Assembly: GCA_027604685.1 (NCBI GenBank)
Contig: JADHYX010000028.1
Span: 33,304-97,303 of the forward strand
DNA length: 64,000 bases
Reading direction: 5' to 3'
Source: Lobulomyces angularis
Taxonomy: Eukaryota > Chytridiomycota > Chytridiomycetes > Lobulomycetales > Lobulomycetaceae
Both the position numbers and the translations under genes were made by a program. Below are positions 1 through 10,640 of the stretch, in pieces; within the stretch, counting starts at the first letter, position 1; the number at the start of each line of letters is the position of its first letter. The notes beneath the pieces were generated by a model, which had not been told where the DNA came from, did no database searches, and saw only the letters and a list, made by a program, of their open reading frames with translations.

Positions 1-2025
1 CATTATAATAAATTCGTTTTTTCAATTTGAAGGATCTTCCCAACTTCAATCCGTATTAGAATGCTTTCAAGTTTTAAATTTAGAAAAGTATCAGTTGTAT
101 TTAGAAAAGTTTAGTTCCAAAATATTAAAAAATTTTTTGGTCCCGTTTGTGGAAGACTCAAGATGGGAATTAACCAAAATAAATTTAGAGGAGTTAGATA
201 ATGATAAAAAATTAACTCTGACGCTTATTTTAAATGATGGTTTTGATTGGAATTGTTGGAGCGATTCCAATGAACGTATGAATAGCCAGTAAAATATTAA
301 AATTTATTTTTTCTTTCCAGATTTTTTCGACAAGTTAATAACAATTTTTAAGTTTTTGGCGTCGTTGCAGACTCCTCCTGTTTTAAATTACATAGGAGAA
401 CATGTGTACAAAAATCACTTGGCTAATATTATAAAGCAAAAAATTTTAATGAAAATGATACCATTCGAAGCGAAAAACTTAAAGAACTTTGAATTTGTTA
501 AAAATAAAGTGCTCAGTTTTGAAGAAGAAATTTATAATTTAGGATTTTTTATTCAACACCAGCAAAATGATTACAAAATATTAAGTAATTTTTTCGTGGA
601 TTTAAATTCTAATTTTAGTGGATCTAAAAGAGTTAAATGTTTAGAATTGGTTAAAAGTTTATTTTTTGAAGAAAGTACAAAAAACAACATAACGCTGATC
701 GAAGATATCAATGATATGAATATCTTAAAGGAAGCATCCCTAAGAGTGGATATCAACTCAGAGTTTAAAAAGAAAAACGAGAATTTTTTGAGGGAAGATT
801 ATTTTCTATTTCCAAAATGTGTTGTCTCTTCTAAAGCAGTTAAATTAATTTCTATTGTTAAACAAATTGTTGAAGAATTTGATTTCGTAGATAGAAAATG
901 GTATTTTTTTTTTTTTTTTTTCTCTTTTTTTATATTTCTAGCGCAAAGTCACTACTTTTAACTGCTAGACTGTGTTTAGAACTATACCGCGCACTCTTTA
1001 CCAAAAATGAGAAGACGATGCTTTCTCACAACGATTTCATGTATATCTCACATCATTGTTTGATTTTAAGTTGTGTCATATCTAATAAGTATCACAGTAA
1101 ATTTTCTAATAACAATTTTGATGGAGATTCTGGCGGATGGAATGTGGAATTAGATGAACAGGTGAAAGAAAATAACGGGGATGAAGATAATTTAGATAAC
1201 AACCTTCAGAATTTTAATGATGAGCTCACTTTTATTGACTTTATCGGTATTTATTCCAATATGGCAGAGAGTGATTTTTATCACCAGATTGTAAGTTAAA
1301 AAAGCCTCGCGCATGTTTTTTAATTTAATTGAAATAGGAGAAGCAGTTAAGCACATGTTTCGATCTTTTAAGCAGTGTTTCCCTTAAGTCATTAGACAAC
1401 ATTGAAGTTGATGACTATGCAATCGTGGAATCTGTATTTGATCAAGTGTGTGTAAGATTTGAACCACTCGCAAAGACCTGGCTAGTAAGAAAAATATTTG
1501 ATATTTATTTTTTCTAACACTACTTTAAATTTCTTTAAGCAAATTCTTCCAATTAGTGTTTACTTTCAATCCATAGGAATTATATTCACTGAACTTTTTC
1601 ACTGGTTTATAAAGGAAATTTTTAGTTTATCAGATATTGGAGTGGATGAGAGCGCGAAAATTCAAAACCTGATGTTGAAATTGTTAAAAATATTACATTT
1701 CATATTCAGCTCAGAATTTACTAAAGTAGACACTTCATTAATAACCAATAATGCAAAAAGAAGCAGTTCTTCCATCAAAGAAGCACCACCAGTATTAAAA
1801 AGTGATAACAAGTACATAAATTATTATGTGTCGAACTATGTCTTCTACAGAGAGTTGACAGAAATATTAGAATTATCTATGGTAGAAATCACCAAAAGAT
1901 TAAAAACGGATGGATGGTATGTGGAGTTCAATAAAGCCCAAATGAAAAAATTATCAAAAGCTTTATTTAGCGATGGTGATAACAGAGAAAGACTACTTAA
2001 TGAGATTGAGAAGTTAAAAATATAG
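1..2025 (+). CDS. ZW10: ZW10/Dsl1-type tethering protein, C-terminal part (5' end outside window)
   Basis: The coding region is open at the left edge and continues through exons 1-275, 321-900, 942-1290, 1338-1484 and 1540-2025, which all join in frame at GT/AG sites and end at TAG. Seen in the protein: ARLCLELYRAL, then SHNDFMYISHHCLIL, then LPISVYFQSIG, and finally RELTEILELSM and ALFSDGDNRERLL. This order is the C-terminal half of the ZW10 family (its HND-CMY-AHH block and the last ALFxDxxxR block). ZW10 is known as a subunit of the kinetochore RZZ complex and of the ER-resident Dsl1/NRZ tether that captures COPI vesicles. In fungi only the tethering role is usual, so that is my inferred role. 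The intron at 901-941 starts with GTA and a long T run. The N-terminal half cannot be judged. Confidence 0.85.
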
Positions 2026-2156
2026 AAATGTTATTTTTTGTATTAATAAACAATTGAATAGATTAAATGTATTTCTAAAGTATTATAATTTTTTTTCAAA
2101 GTTTTGACTTTTTTTTTTGTTTTGCTGAGTTTAAAATAAAAAAAATTATTACAGCA

Positions 2157-3052
2157 ATGATGATAAACAACACGTTACGAAAAGCCTCTTCTTTCGATAA
2201 CTATGATAATCTATTAAAGTTAATAAAAGATAGTGTGTCAATTACTTTGAATCCAACCTTAAATGGAGTGGTTAAAAAAGAGTGTAATTTGGTGGAGAGT
2301 GACTCAGAAGATGACGAAGACCTCTGCTGCAGAACGAAATTTAAAAATAATTTAAAAAATAGAAATAACAGTGTTGAGGAGGAAGATATAGGCTGGGACG
2401 AGTTTGTAGTTTAAAAATTTTGTTTCATTGCATTTAACTAACTACAATTTTAGGAAGACACCTTGGAAAGTGAAGATGAGGTGAAGCTAATAGATTTTCG
2501 TCAAGATTTATTTTTTATTGATGATGATGATGTTACTGTCATTGAAGATGGAGCAATTACTGTTAATAAAAAAATTCCTACTTCCAGCTCTTTAATTATA
2601 GAAACCGTGAGGAACGAAGATACTGAAAAATCACTGTTGGATATACAAAATAATTTAAATTCTCTGTTTGAATTTGAATTAAAAAAATCAACGCTGATAG
2701 TGGACCTGCACTCAGAATTTCAATCAGAAAAGTTTAATGACAATAAACAATCATTTAGCGAATTTGTTTTGAAATCTGTTTCCAATGATCCAATAAAAAA
2801 ACAAATTTTTTTAGGTATATACTGTCCTTTAGCACTTCTAATTATTTTTATTTTACAGATGCCATTTTGGAAGTAGAAAAATTTGGGAAATTTGATGACG
2901 AAAATGCGTCATCTGATATTGAAGAATTAAAGTTTATTCAAAACAATGATACTGCGAAAGCAGCTGATGAAGATTACATATCTAGTGAAAGGTTTAACGG
3001 AAAATTTGATCGGTTCATGCCAAACAAAACTCCAGTTTTTAAATTTAATTAA
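2157..3052 (+). CDS. acidic hypothetical protein
   Basis: Three exons, 2157-2405, 2454-2814 and 2859-3052, join in frame and end at TAA, giving about 267 residues. I chose the first of two adjacent ATGs; both lie 130 bases after the ZW10 stop. I do not recognise the family. The protein is rich in Asp, Glu, Ser and Asn, with an ESDSEDDED cluster near residue 45, a second acidic patch (DDDDVTVIEDG) and a basic/aromatic C-terminus (RFNGKFDRFMPNKT). No signal peptide, membrane segment or catalytic motif is visible. The composition suggests a mostly disordered nuclear or scaffold protein, which is inference from sequence bias only. Because all exon joins preserve frame, I consider the gene real. 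Confidence 0.6.
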
Positions 3053-3211
3053 AGTATATAAAACAGTTTAATAAATTTTTCTAGTTACTTATAGTTAATT
3101 AGAATAGAATAAAAATTTTTTTGTAATTGTTCATGAAACATATTGTTAAAATCATTTTTCAGCTTTTAAAATTTTTTTTTTTTTACAATTCAAAAGTACA
3201 GCAGAAAATAA

Positions 3212-5263
3212 ATGAAAAATTTTGTTATCTTTAATATTTTAATTTTGATTGTATTTTCCAAATCAAGCGTCCAAAAAAGAAATGTTTTAAGTGGTAAGCA
3301 AATTTTTCATTAAAAGAACTATTTCTTTAATTTTATAGCTGCTGAGTACTATATAAAATCTTTACCTGGATTATCTCAGGAAGATTTTGATCTACTCATC
3401 ATGCACTCTGGGTAATGACTTATGTTCTTTTTAAGTTAAATTTTTTTTTAATTCTTTTATAAAATAATTTACAAAGTCACATAAATGTTGAAGAATCGCG
3501 GAATGCCAATGTATTTTTTTGGCTAGTGCAACATCATCACAAACTAAATAAATCCCACATAGTTATTTGGCTAAATGGTGGCCCAGGATGTTCGAGGTTT
3601 GAAAAACTGAACACAACATTAAAATAATCACTGTTAGCATGGATGGAATGTTTTTGGAAAGTGGTGCATTTCGATTATTAGATAACGGTAATTTGGCTTT
3701 AAATAACTATAGTTGGTATTATGATGCAGATTTGTTATTTGGTACCAAATTTAATATTCTCATTTCATTTAATGTTACAATAAGTCGATCAGCCTGTAAA
3801 CACCGGATTTAGCTATTCGAATGCAGGTGGAACTCCTAAGTCACAACCAGAATTAGTAAAGGACTTTATTCTGTTCTTAGAGCTTTTTTTTCAAATTTTT
3901 CCACAATTAAAAAGAAGTGAAATTATTATAGCTGGCGAAAGTTTTGCTGGTACATATATACCGTATATCGGGGATGGTATACTAAAAGATAAGAATAACA
4001 ACTTTAAGGTATGTTTTTTGAAAAAAATTAAAGTTTAATGTGTTAAGTTGAAAAGTTTACTTATTGGAAATGGTTGGATTGATCCTTTGCGTCAGTACGA
4101 ATCTTACATACCATTTGGTTTGGAAAAAAATTTATTGGGAGAGCCATATTTGTCACAAGCCAAAAAGATTTGGGAAAATTGCAAAAAGCATTATGAGCAA
4201 AAAAACACAATTAAGGACAACGTTTGCGAGGGAATTTTGGAAAAAATGTTAGACTTTTCCAGGGCAAAGTAATTATAACTATTACCCAAAACTAATATTG
4301 TTCTTCCTTAAAGTGGCAAGATGTGTATAAATATGTATGATATCCGATTGCATGATGAAGGGCCAAATGATGGTTGTGGTTTATTCAAATGGCCGCCTGG
4401 ACTAGACCTCTTAAACAAATATTTAGCTAGAGAAGATGTAATTGAAGCTATTCACGCTGGAGGAAAACTATCAAAGTGGCAGGAATGCTCTGGAACTGTC
4501 TCATACGCATTGGAGAATGACAAGAGCTTTCCTAGCTACACCTTACTTCCTGATTTACTTCAAAGGATTCCCATCATATTATTTAATGGAGATCAAGACT
4601 TAATTTGCAATTACATGGGTATAGAAGCAATGATTAACGAACTGACTTGGAATAATGAAAAAGGTTTTGGAAAGGTTATAAGAAATTAAAAAAAGAGCAA
4701 ATTCTTAAATTTTTGTTCTTAGGATTCTGTTAAAAAAAACTGGTTTTTTGGTGAACAGTTGTTGGGAACTTACGAAGCGAGGAAAAATTTAACTTATGTG
4801 AAAGTGTTCAACGCTTCTCACATGGTTCCCGTAGATAAAGGAGCCGCTGGATTAGACATTTTGAATAGGATGCTAGGAGTCCAGGATGTCGTAAACGGAA
4901 TTTTGATGGACGTAATTTTAATTTTTTGTTTTGAAATAATTTTCTTATTTTTATTTTACAGATTGATTTAAAGAAAGTAGAGAACACCACAGATGGTGCA
5001 GGGCATTTTATAGATAACCCAAAAGAAGCTGATGATAATTTATCTTTTTCATTAAGGTAATTTTCACAATTTACACTTGTTTTTATTAATCATATTTCAG
5101 CGCATTTATCTTCATATTTTTTTTAATCATAATATCTGGAATATCTGGTATATACCTGTATAGAAAAAAATATATGAGAAGTAGAGGAATATACAGAAAC
5201 AATGGTGGTGGCGCCGAGTGGCATGAATTAGCAACTAATGAAAGAGATGAAGAACAATTTTAG
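3212..5263 (+). CDS. KEX1: Kex1-like serine carboxypeptidase, membrane anchored
   Basis: Ten exons: 3212-3293, 3339-3411, 3477-3596, 3638-3741, 3785-4008, 4048-4268, 4314-4674, 4723-4911, 4962-5056 and 5101-5263. The start is followed by a hydrophobic signal peptide (FVIFNILILIVF). Family S10 landmarks follow in order: YYIKSLPGL, WLNGGPGCSS with the oxyanion region, VDQPVNTGFSY, the nucleophile in GESFAGTYIPY, the acid in NGDQDLICN and the histidine in NASHMVPVDK. After the catalytic domain come an acidic stretch, one transmembrane helix (FIFIFFLIIISGISGIYL) and a short basic then acidic tail. This layout is that of the late-Golgi carboxypeptidase Kex1, which trims C-terminal Lys/Arg from proproteins after Kex2 cleavage. 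Substrate preference is inferred from the architecture and not from individual residues. Confidence 0.88.
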
Positions 5264-5748
5264 AGGCGGCATGAAATCAGCTAGAACTGTGTAATTGTAT
5301 TTATTAAGATTACTGACCACGATGATATATTGAAAAATCGTTGATCTTATAAACCTCCGAAAAATATTAAATTTTTTAACGAAAAAATAAAAGTATTTAT
5401 TTTCAATAATGTAATTGATTTTTTTTTTTTTTTTTAATTCTGATTGTATTTGATTAATTGTATAAGTTGCTGTGAACTTTTTTACTGTAAGTGGAATTTT
5501 TCTTTTCTAAAAATTTTTATGTCATAGTCACTACAATATGTAGAAAAGTAAAGTGATCAAAAGTAATTATTTATTATTTCTACTGTTAAAAAAAAAAAGA
5601 AAAAAGGAAATTATTATGCACAATAAAATGCAATCTAATTTGATAACGATAACGTATAAATCGCCAATATGAAACATTAAAAATTTCAACTTGAAGTTGC
5701 AAAAAATTCTAAAATAATCGTTAAATGTTGGAAATAAAGGACATATTT
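5264..5748. other. convergent intergenic spacer, no gene seen
   Basis: This spacer lies between the stop codons of two genes facing each other. It holds T-rich and A-rich runs and AATAAA-like words consistent with 3' ends, and no open frame or RNA gene that I can support. Confidence 0.5.
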
Positions 5749-6687
5749 TTAAAACGGTGAATCGATAGTTTTTTTTCCTACACCAAAGTATTCTTTTAAA
5801 CTATTTTCAGCATTCCTAAACTCCAGTTCATTATTTTTTTCAGATTCAGAAAACGTTAAAAAATAAATTGGATTAATAGCATTGGTGAGACCTTGGTATC
5901 CTTTATTTAAAGTCTGTATTAAAACTTTAATTAATTTTAATCTATTTTTATAAATATTTTGAACTTCTTCTGTTTCCATCTCAAATTTTTCGTAAAAACT
6001 TAATTTTTTTTCCAAAAATTCATGATCATTTCTAAAAAAAAATAAAATAAAATAAAAAAATGGATTAAATTTAGTGTATTAAAAAATAATTAAAATCTAT
6101 ATATAAAAGTTTTTTTAAAGTTTTGTCACCTCCTTGAACAATTTAACAATGGATGATAAGTGGCACTCTCACATAGCCAGCACTCTGGTATATTAATAGA
6201 AAAAGTATTGAAGTTTTTATTCAGATTCGCTTCTGGAGATTTTGAGTTGGAGTGTTCACCAGAAGGAAATCCTTTTCGCGACAGATTAAGTTGCAAATTT
6301 TGCGGTATCCTAGCTTTATCTGCATTTTCCAAAAAATTTTCAGTATCATTTTTTGGTATTGTTGGTTTATAAGTAGTACTAGTGTTATTTTTTTTTAATT
6401 CAACAGTTTGCGGAGTTAATAAAACTGCAGAAGGCTTAAAATCTATACGTTGTATTTCCTCACTTTTTGAAAACAAATCAGAATGGATGTATTCCTCTAT
6501 TAACTCAACATAATTAGATAACCTCTCTGTAACTTCCTGAATTTTTTAAAAAAATTTAAAAATTTTAATAAAATTATGAAAGGATTCATACCCAAGTTTT
6601 ACTATTATCACTCCACAACAATTGGTAGGTAACAGCGCCTTCTTTGGAGGTCTTCATATCAACAATTTTAGTTGGATATGAACTCAT
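5749..6687 (-). CDS. small chromodomain plus CCHC zinc-knuckle protein (CHD-end paralogue)
   Basis: Three exons on the minus strand, 6687-6592, 6536-6130 and 6031-5749, encode 261 residues. Residues 5-50 read as a chromodomain (KIVDMK, YQLLWSDNSKTW, then RLSNYVELIEEYI). Residues 151-165 form a CCHC knuckle with C151, C154, H160 and C165, followed directly by a helical segment starting FLEKKLSFYE. Both parts match the two ends of the CHD protein at 55.5-61.2 kb: its N-terminus has YPNKILESK and SWDDGSETW, and its C-terminus has [14 protein letters not shown] followed by [10 protein letters not shown]. The intron after the TW pair is at the same residue and phase in both genes. The middle 90 residues are Asn/Ser/Lys-rich linker. 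I infer a chromatin protein that arose from, or gave rise to, the ends of a CHD gene. No motor is present. The role is unknown. Confidence 0.75.
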
Positions 6688-7267
6688 ATTTGTTTTTGTT
6701 ATGTATGTAAAGAAATTTTTTATTTTATAAAATAAAAATTTTATTTTTTTAAATAATAATAATGTGAAAAAAGTTGGTTTAAAATTGTTAACGAAAAAAA
6801 AGAAAAATTAGATATAATTTTGATGATGGAGCAATAAAAAAAAAAATTTATTCAAATTTTTATTCTTGTTTTGTCAAAAATAAAAAAAAAAAAGATAGTA
6901 AAATTCGTTACTCTAAAAACTTAAATTGAAGAATTTGAAGTTCTTGAACAACTACACATTTAAAACTTCATTCATAAAAATACATGGTTGAACTTAATTG
7001 TTTAAAGTAAGCTCCTTTTCAATTTTTTTCAGAAGTTATAGTTGGAAATGTAATGTGCTAAAAGATTGAGTATATTATAGTGCAATTACTGTTGAATAAC
7101 ATCTACTGATAACTGCTAGATAAAGAGCACCTTTTGTGTAGCAGCCGTTGTATGGAGCACAAGACCATTAGTAAACTTTTATATTTCTGATTGGTTAAGG
7201 AACAACAGAAAACATTATTAAAAAATTACAATAAATAAATCAGATATTATGTAACTTTGAATTTACA
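6688..7267. other. divergent intergenic region, no gene seen
   Basis: The two flanking genes are transcribed away from this 580-base region, so it must contain two promoters. It is A/T-rich with poly-A and poly-T runs. I see no ORF, tRNA-like fold or repeat that I can defend. Confidence 0.5.
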
Positions 7268-8505
7268 ATGAGTAACATTACTTTAGTTGAGTTAATATTG
7301 AATGCTCTAACTGCGTTGGTTTCGATTGCTTCATTTGTGCTATCATTTTTATATGCTGAACATAGTTTGAAGTTGCAAATCATTTTAAGATTTGGAGCAA
7401 TATTTAGTTTTTTTTCCTGTTTATTTTATACACCAGATATAATTTCCAAGACATATTTTGTTGACTACTTCAATTCCGAGGAGGGATCTACTTTTCAAAA
7501 CATCTCATCTTTTCTGGATGTTAACTTTTACCTAGGTGCGCTTTGCTGTTATTCTTTTTATTCACTCTATCGGTAAACAATATATTACTATTGCAACTTA
7601 AATATACTAATTTTTCTTTAATTTAGATTTAAAATAATAGGTGATTATCAAAATCTTTTACTTTTGATACTATTTTTTAATTTTTGCTATCCTTAGGTTC
7701 TATGGTCCAATTTCCTACTATAATTGAGCGCTTTCTCTTGTATCTCTATTATATTTTGTACATTCCTGCGTTCCTTGTTGGGATACCTATAATGGTTTGG
7801 TGTGATTTTTGTGAAGATTGCCATTGTAATGAAATTGCCTATGAAATTTTTGCAAACTATGGTAAATGCAATCCTAAATTATCTAACTTTCGCCGGTTTA
7901 AATAGTTACCACTGTCGCTGTCTACTTATATTCAATTGCGGATATCTTATTGGGTATGAAAACTTGATCTTTTTTTCTTATTTTTTTAAAAAAATAAAAT
8001 TAATTTAGCTGTGATTGTTGTTGTAAAGATTTTATTAAAAAAAACAAGCAAGTTGAATAAGCAAAAAAACACACATGTAATATTGGAAATAACTAAAAAG
8101 ATATATTGTTTGCTTTTGTTTTGGATTCTAATATGCATTATCACTTTAATTACTACAGTAATTGCAATGGTTTTTATAGATGACTTAACTAACGTATTTT
8201 ACAACATAAGCTATTTCTTTAATGCACTGGAAGTAAAAAAAATAAAAAAAATTCATTTTTACTAACCTGTTTAGATGATTTTATCCCAAACGTTACTCAT
8301 CAGAATTAAAAAATATCTAATAATGATCTTGCAGCTGGACGGCAAGTCTACATCTAGCGAATTTCACAGCAATACCGCTGCTCCAATAATCTTGAATTGT
8401 TCCTCAGATTTTCGCTTAAGTTTTCGTTGGTTTGCCAGCGCTAATGGAGCCACCTCAGCAGCCAAGCCTACAGCTACAGAAATACCAGCGGATACTGAAA
8501 AGTAA
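7268..8505 (+). CDS. seven-transmembrane protein of unknown family
   Basis: Six exons, 7268-7572, 7627-7640, 7697-7861, 7906-7953, 8009-8232 and 8275-8505, encode 328 residues. Exon 2 is only 14 bases; leaving it out breaks the frame, so I accept it. Seven hydrophobic segments are visible, roughly one each at LILNALTALVSIASFV, LRFGAIFSFFSCLFY, FYLGALCCYSFYSLY, FLLYLYYILYIPAFLVGIP, TTVAVYLYSIADILL, LLLFWILICIITLITTVIA and YNISYFFNALEMIL. A Cys-rich patch (CDFCEDCHCNE) follows TM4. The tail is hydrophilic and Ser/Thr/Ala-rich. The topology fits a G-protein-coupled-receptor-like protein, but I find no family signature such as DRY or NPxxY, so the function stays open. Confidence 0.65.
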
Positions 8506-8691
8506 ATTGTGATCTACAACTTTTCCTTAATTTTTTATTATTATCATACTGTAACATAATTATACAAAATGCACCAATATATTATAAAACTTTATATATA
8601 TTTTATTGTTAAAATTGCGATTATAGATTCTGTAAAAAAAATGAACAATTAAAAAAAAAGACTTTAAACAATACATCTGTAAATCCATATT

Positions 8692-9625
8692 TCAAGATCT
8701 TGAACGCCGCCTAAAAGAGGATTGTCCATCTCTAGACGTCCTTTTATCCTTTTCGCTACTTTTTCTCCTTGGTGACTTACTTCTTCGAGGTGATTTACTT
8801 CTTGATTTACTTCTTGATCGTGACCTACTGTAACTACTTCTGGAACTGTAACTACTTCTAGAGCTAAGAGATCTACTAGATCTACTTGATGCAGTTCTGG
8901 AACGAGATCTACTTCTCCTCCGTCTACTCCTAGATCTACTTCTTCCACGTCGCGTATCAGGTTTATAGTATCTACTGCTATCTATCCTTCCTCTGGACGG
9001 ATAGCTAGAGCTATTGTAATTCGATCTACCACCGTAACCACCACTTCTGGTATCTCTGCTTCTTGGCGATCTCGGTACTGGTTTCTTTTGTGCTATCAAT
9101 ATTTTCAAAATTGTTCCATCCATTTGCCCACCGTTCATATACTCTATTGCATTTGATGCATCTTTACTATTTGTAAATTGAACATATGCTATTTTTTTGT
9201 TTGTATTGGCTAAAAATTTGTTAGAGTTGGATCAATTAAACGAAAAACCAAGCAATATTATATATAGTTACTTCTTTTATCGAATGGTATTTCTACCGAA
9301 GAAACTTCACCATAAGCTCCAAAAATTTCTTTCAACTTAATAAAAAAACTGATTAACATAGGTTTGTTTCAAATTAAAAAACAACAATAATATTTTAAGT
9401 AAATAGTGATAATTTTTGAGACATACATGATCGTCATTGATATTTTTTGATATTCCATTAATGAAAATTCTACTAGGGCTAGGACTTTTTGATCTCTTTA
9501 CAGGACTTCTAGACCTTGACCTTGATCTAGAGCGTCTTCTTGATATTCTAGCTGGGCTTCTAGACCTTGATCTGGATCTAAATACAATGTTAATTTTTTC
9601 AAATTGAATTAGCTCACCTAGCCAT
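8692..9625 (-). CDS. RNPS1: RNPS1-like SR-related RNA-binding protein
   Basis: Four coding exons on the minus strand: 9625-9618, 9577-9427, 9335-9272 and 9209-8692, giving 246 residues. The first coding exon is only eight bases (Met, Ala and part of an Arg codon). An N-terminal RS stretch of about 35 residues is followed by one RRM (RIFINGISKNI, LKEIFGAYGEV, KKIAYVQF, AIEYMNGGQMDGT). Then comes a long C-terminal Arg/Ser domain. The order RS-RRM-RS/basic, with the NGGQMDG turn in the RRM, is that of RNPS1, a peripheral exon-junction-complex and ASAP/PSAP factor that links splicing with mRNA surveillance. A 95-residue frame on the same strand overlaps the RS domain and is a shadow. The many microexons in this window make a splicing factor of this class relevant, though no direct link is shown. 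Confidence 0.85.
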
Positions 9626-10293
9626 TTTTAATTTTTACAATTTTTTTTTGGTTACACCAAGTGTTAAATTCAACAGCTTTGTTTTTGGTTCTTTATTAAA
9701 ACAGAACTACAACTTTTCTACAATGTGCTGTTTTATTTAAGCAATGTCATTTTAAATTAATATACATTTTAAAATTAGAAGAGTTCCTTTTTTTTGAAAA
9801 GTATGTTTTTTGGTACATTTTACATTGATTAATTCTTGTTTTTATTTCGTTAATATTAATTTAATACTAGAATTCAAGAAATAATTATGTTATAAATTGT
9901 TTTATATAAAACAATCTGTTTACATGTAGTGAGGTCCTCCCTTAAAAACCTGTAAAATGCTTCATGATTTCTTAAGAAAAGTAGAAGCATACAAAAGTTT
10001 ACCTGTAGTTATGATATGTTGTTTAGTCAAGGAAATATGTATAATATTAGTTATTTAACTAAATTTCTACTGGTGTTTACAGAAATGTACAGCAATTCCA
10101 AAAGGTACTGGAATCGGCTTTAAAAGAATGTGTGTGGAAATTAATTTATTTGATTTTTGTATGTGAAATATTACATTATTACTTCAGAATAATCGAGTTT
10201 CTGACATTAAGTTACTTTGGACACATAGCTCCAATCTTCAGTTTTTATAGAATCTGAACTCGTCAGTTTTACTTTGTTAACTTCTAGTAGGGG
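9626..10293. other. intergenic region, no gene seen
   Basis: This stretch lies upstream of the RNPS1-like gene and downstream of a weak minus-strand ORF. Composition is slightly less extreme in A/T between about 10.0 and 10.3 kb than elsewhere, but no open frame with family features or convincing splice structure emerges. Confidence 0.4.
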
Positions 10294-10545
10294 TTATGAT
10301 ATAGTTGATTTAGACAATTCAGAACTCTCATTTATTCTGGAAACATAACTTAACGACCTTTCAATGTTGAATTTGATGAGAGCCAGAGGTGTAGTAAGAC
10401 TCAACACGATATAATAAGTTGTAGTCGATACGAGTAAATAAAAATTTTTCGTATTGTTATCATTTGTTGTGATAAAAACCTTCTTTTTCTTCAGGTGTCC
10501 TTTTTTGAACTGTGCCGAAGAAGGCATTTTTTCGAAATTATGCAA
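10294..10545 (-). CDS. small hypothetical ORF, 83 residues or fewer
   Basis: This is an intact frame ending 96 bases from the start of the divergent gene at 10641. An internal Met at residue 7 could be the true start. It begins with a Lys-rich stretch (HLKKKKVF), then a moderately hydrophobic segment (FYLLVSTTTYYIVLSLTTPLALI) that could span a membrane, and ends Ser-rich. I do not recognise it. Base composition is slightly less A/T-rich than the flanks, which favours coding, but there is no homology evidence and it may be a chance ORF. Confidence 0.3.
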   Translation of the reverse strand: MHNFEKMPSSAQFKKGHLKKKKVFITTNDNNTKNFYLLVSTTTYYIVLSLTTPLALIKFNIERSLSYVSRINESSELSKSTIS

Positions 10546-10640
10546 ATCAGAAAATATATAAAATGTTTAAAAGTTGAGCTTATATTTTCTTTTAATTAAA
10601 TTTTTAAAAATAACATTGTTTATACGATATTTTAATTAAA

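Noticed and set aside
8664..8948. Minus-strand ORF rich in Val, Asp and Glu overlapping RNPS1
   Set aside because: It is the alternate frame of the Arg/Ser repeat region; composition is dictated by the SR codons.
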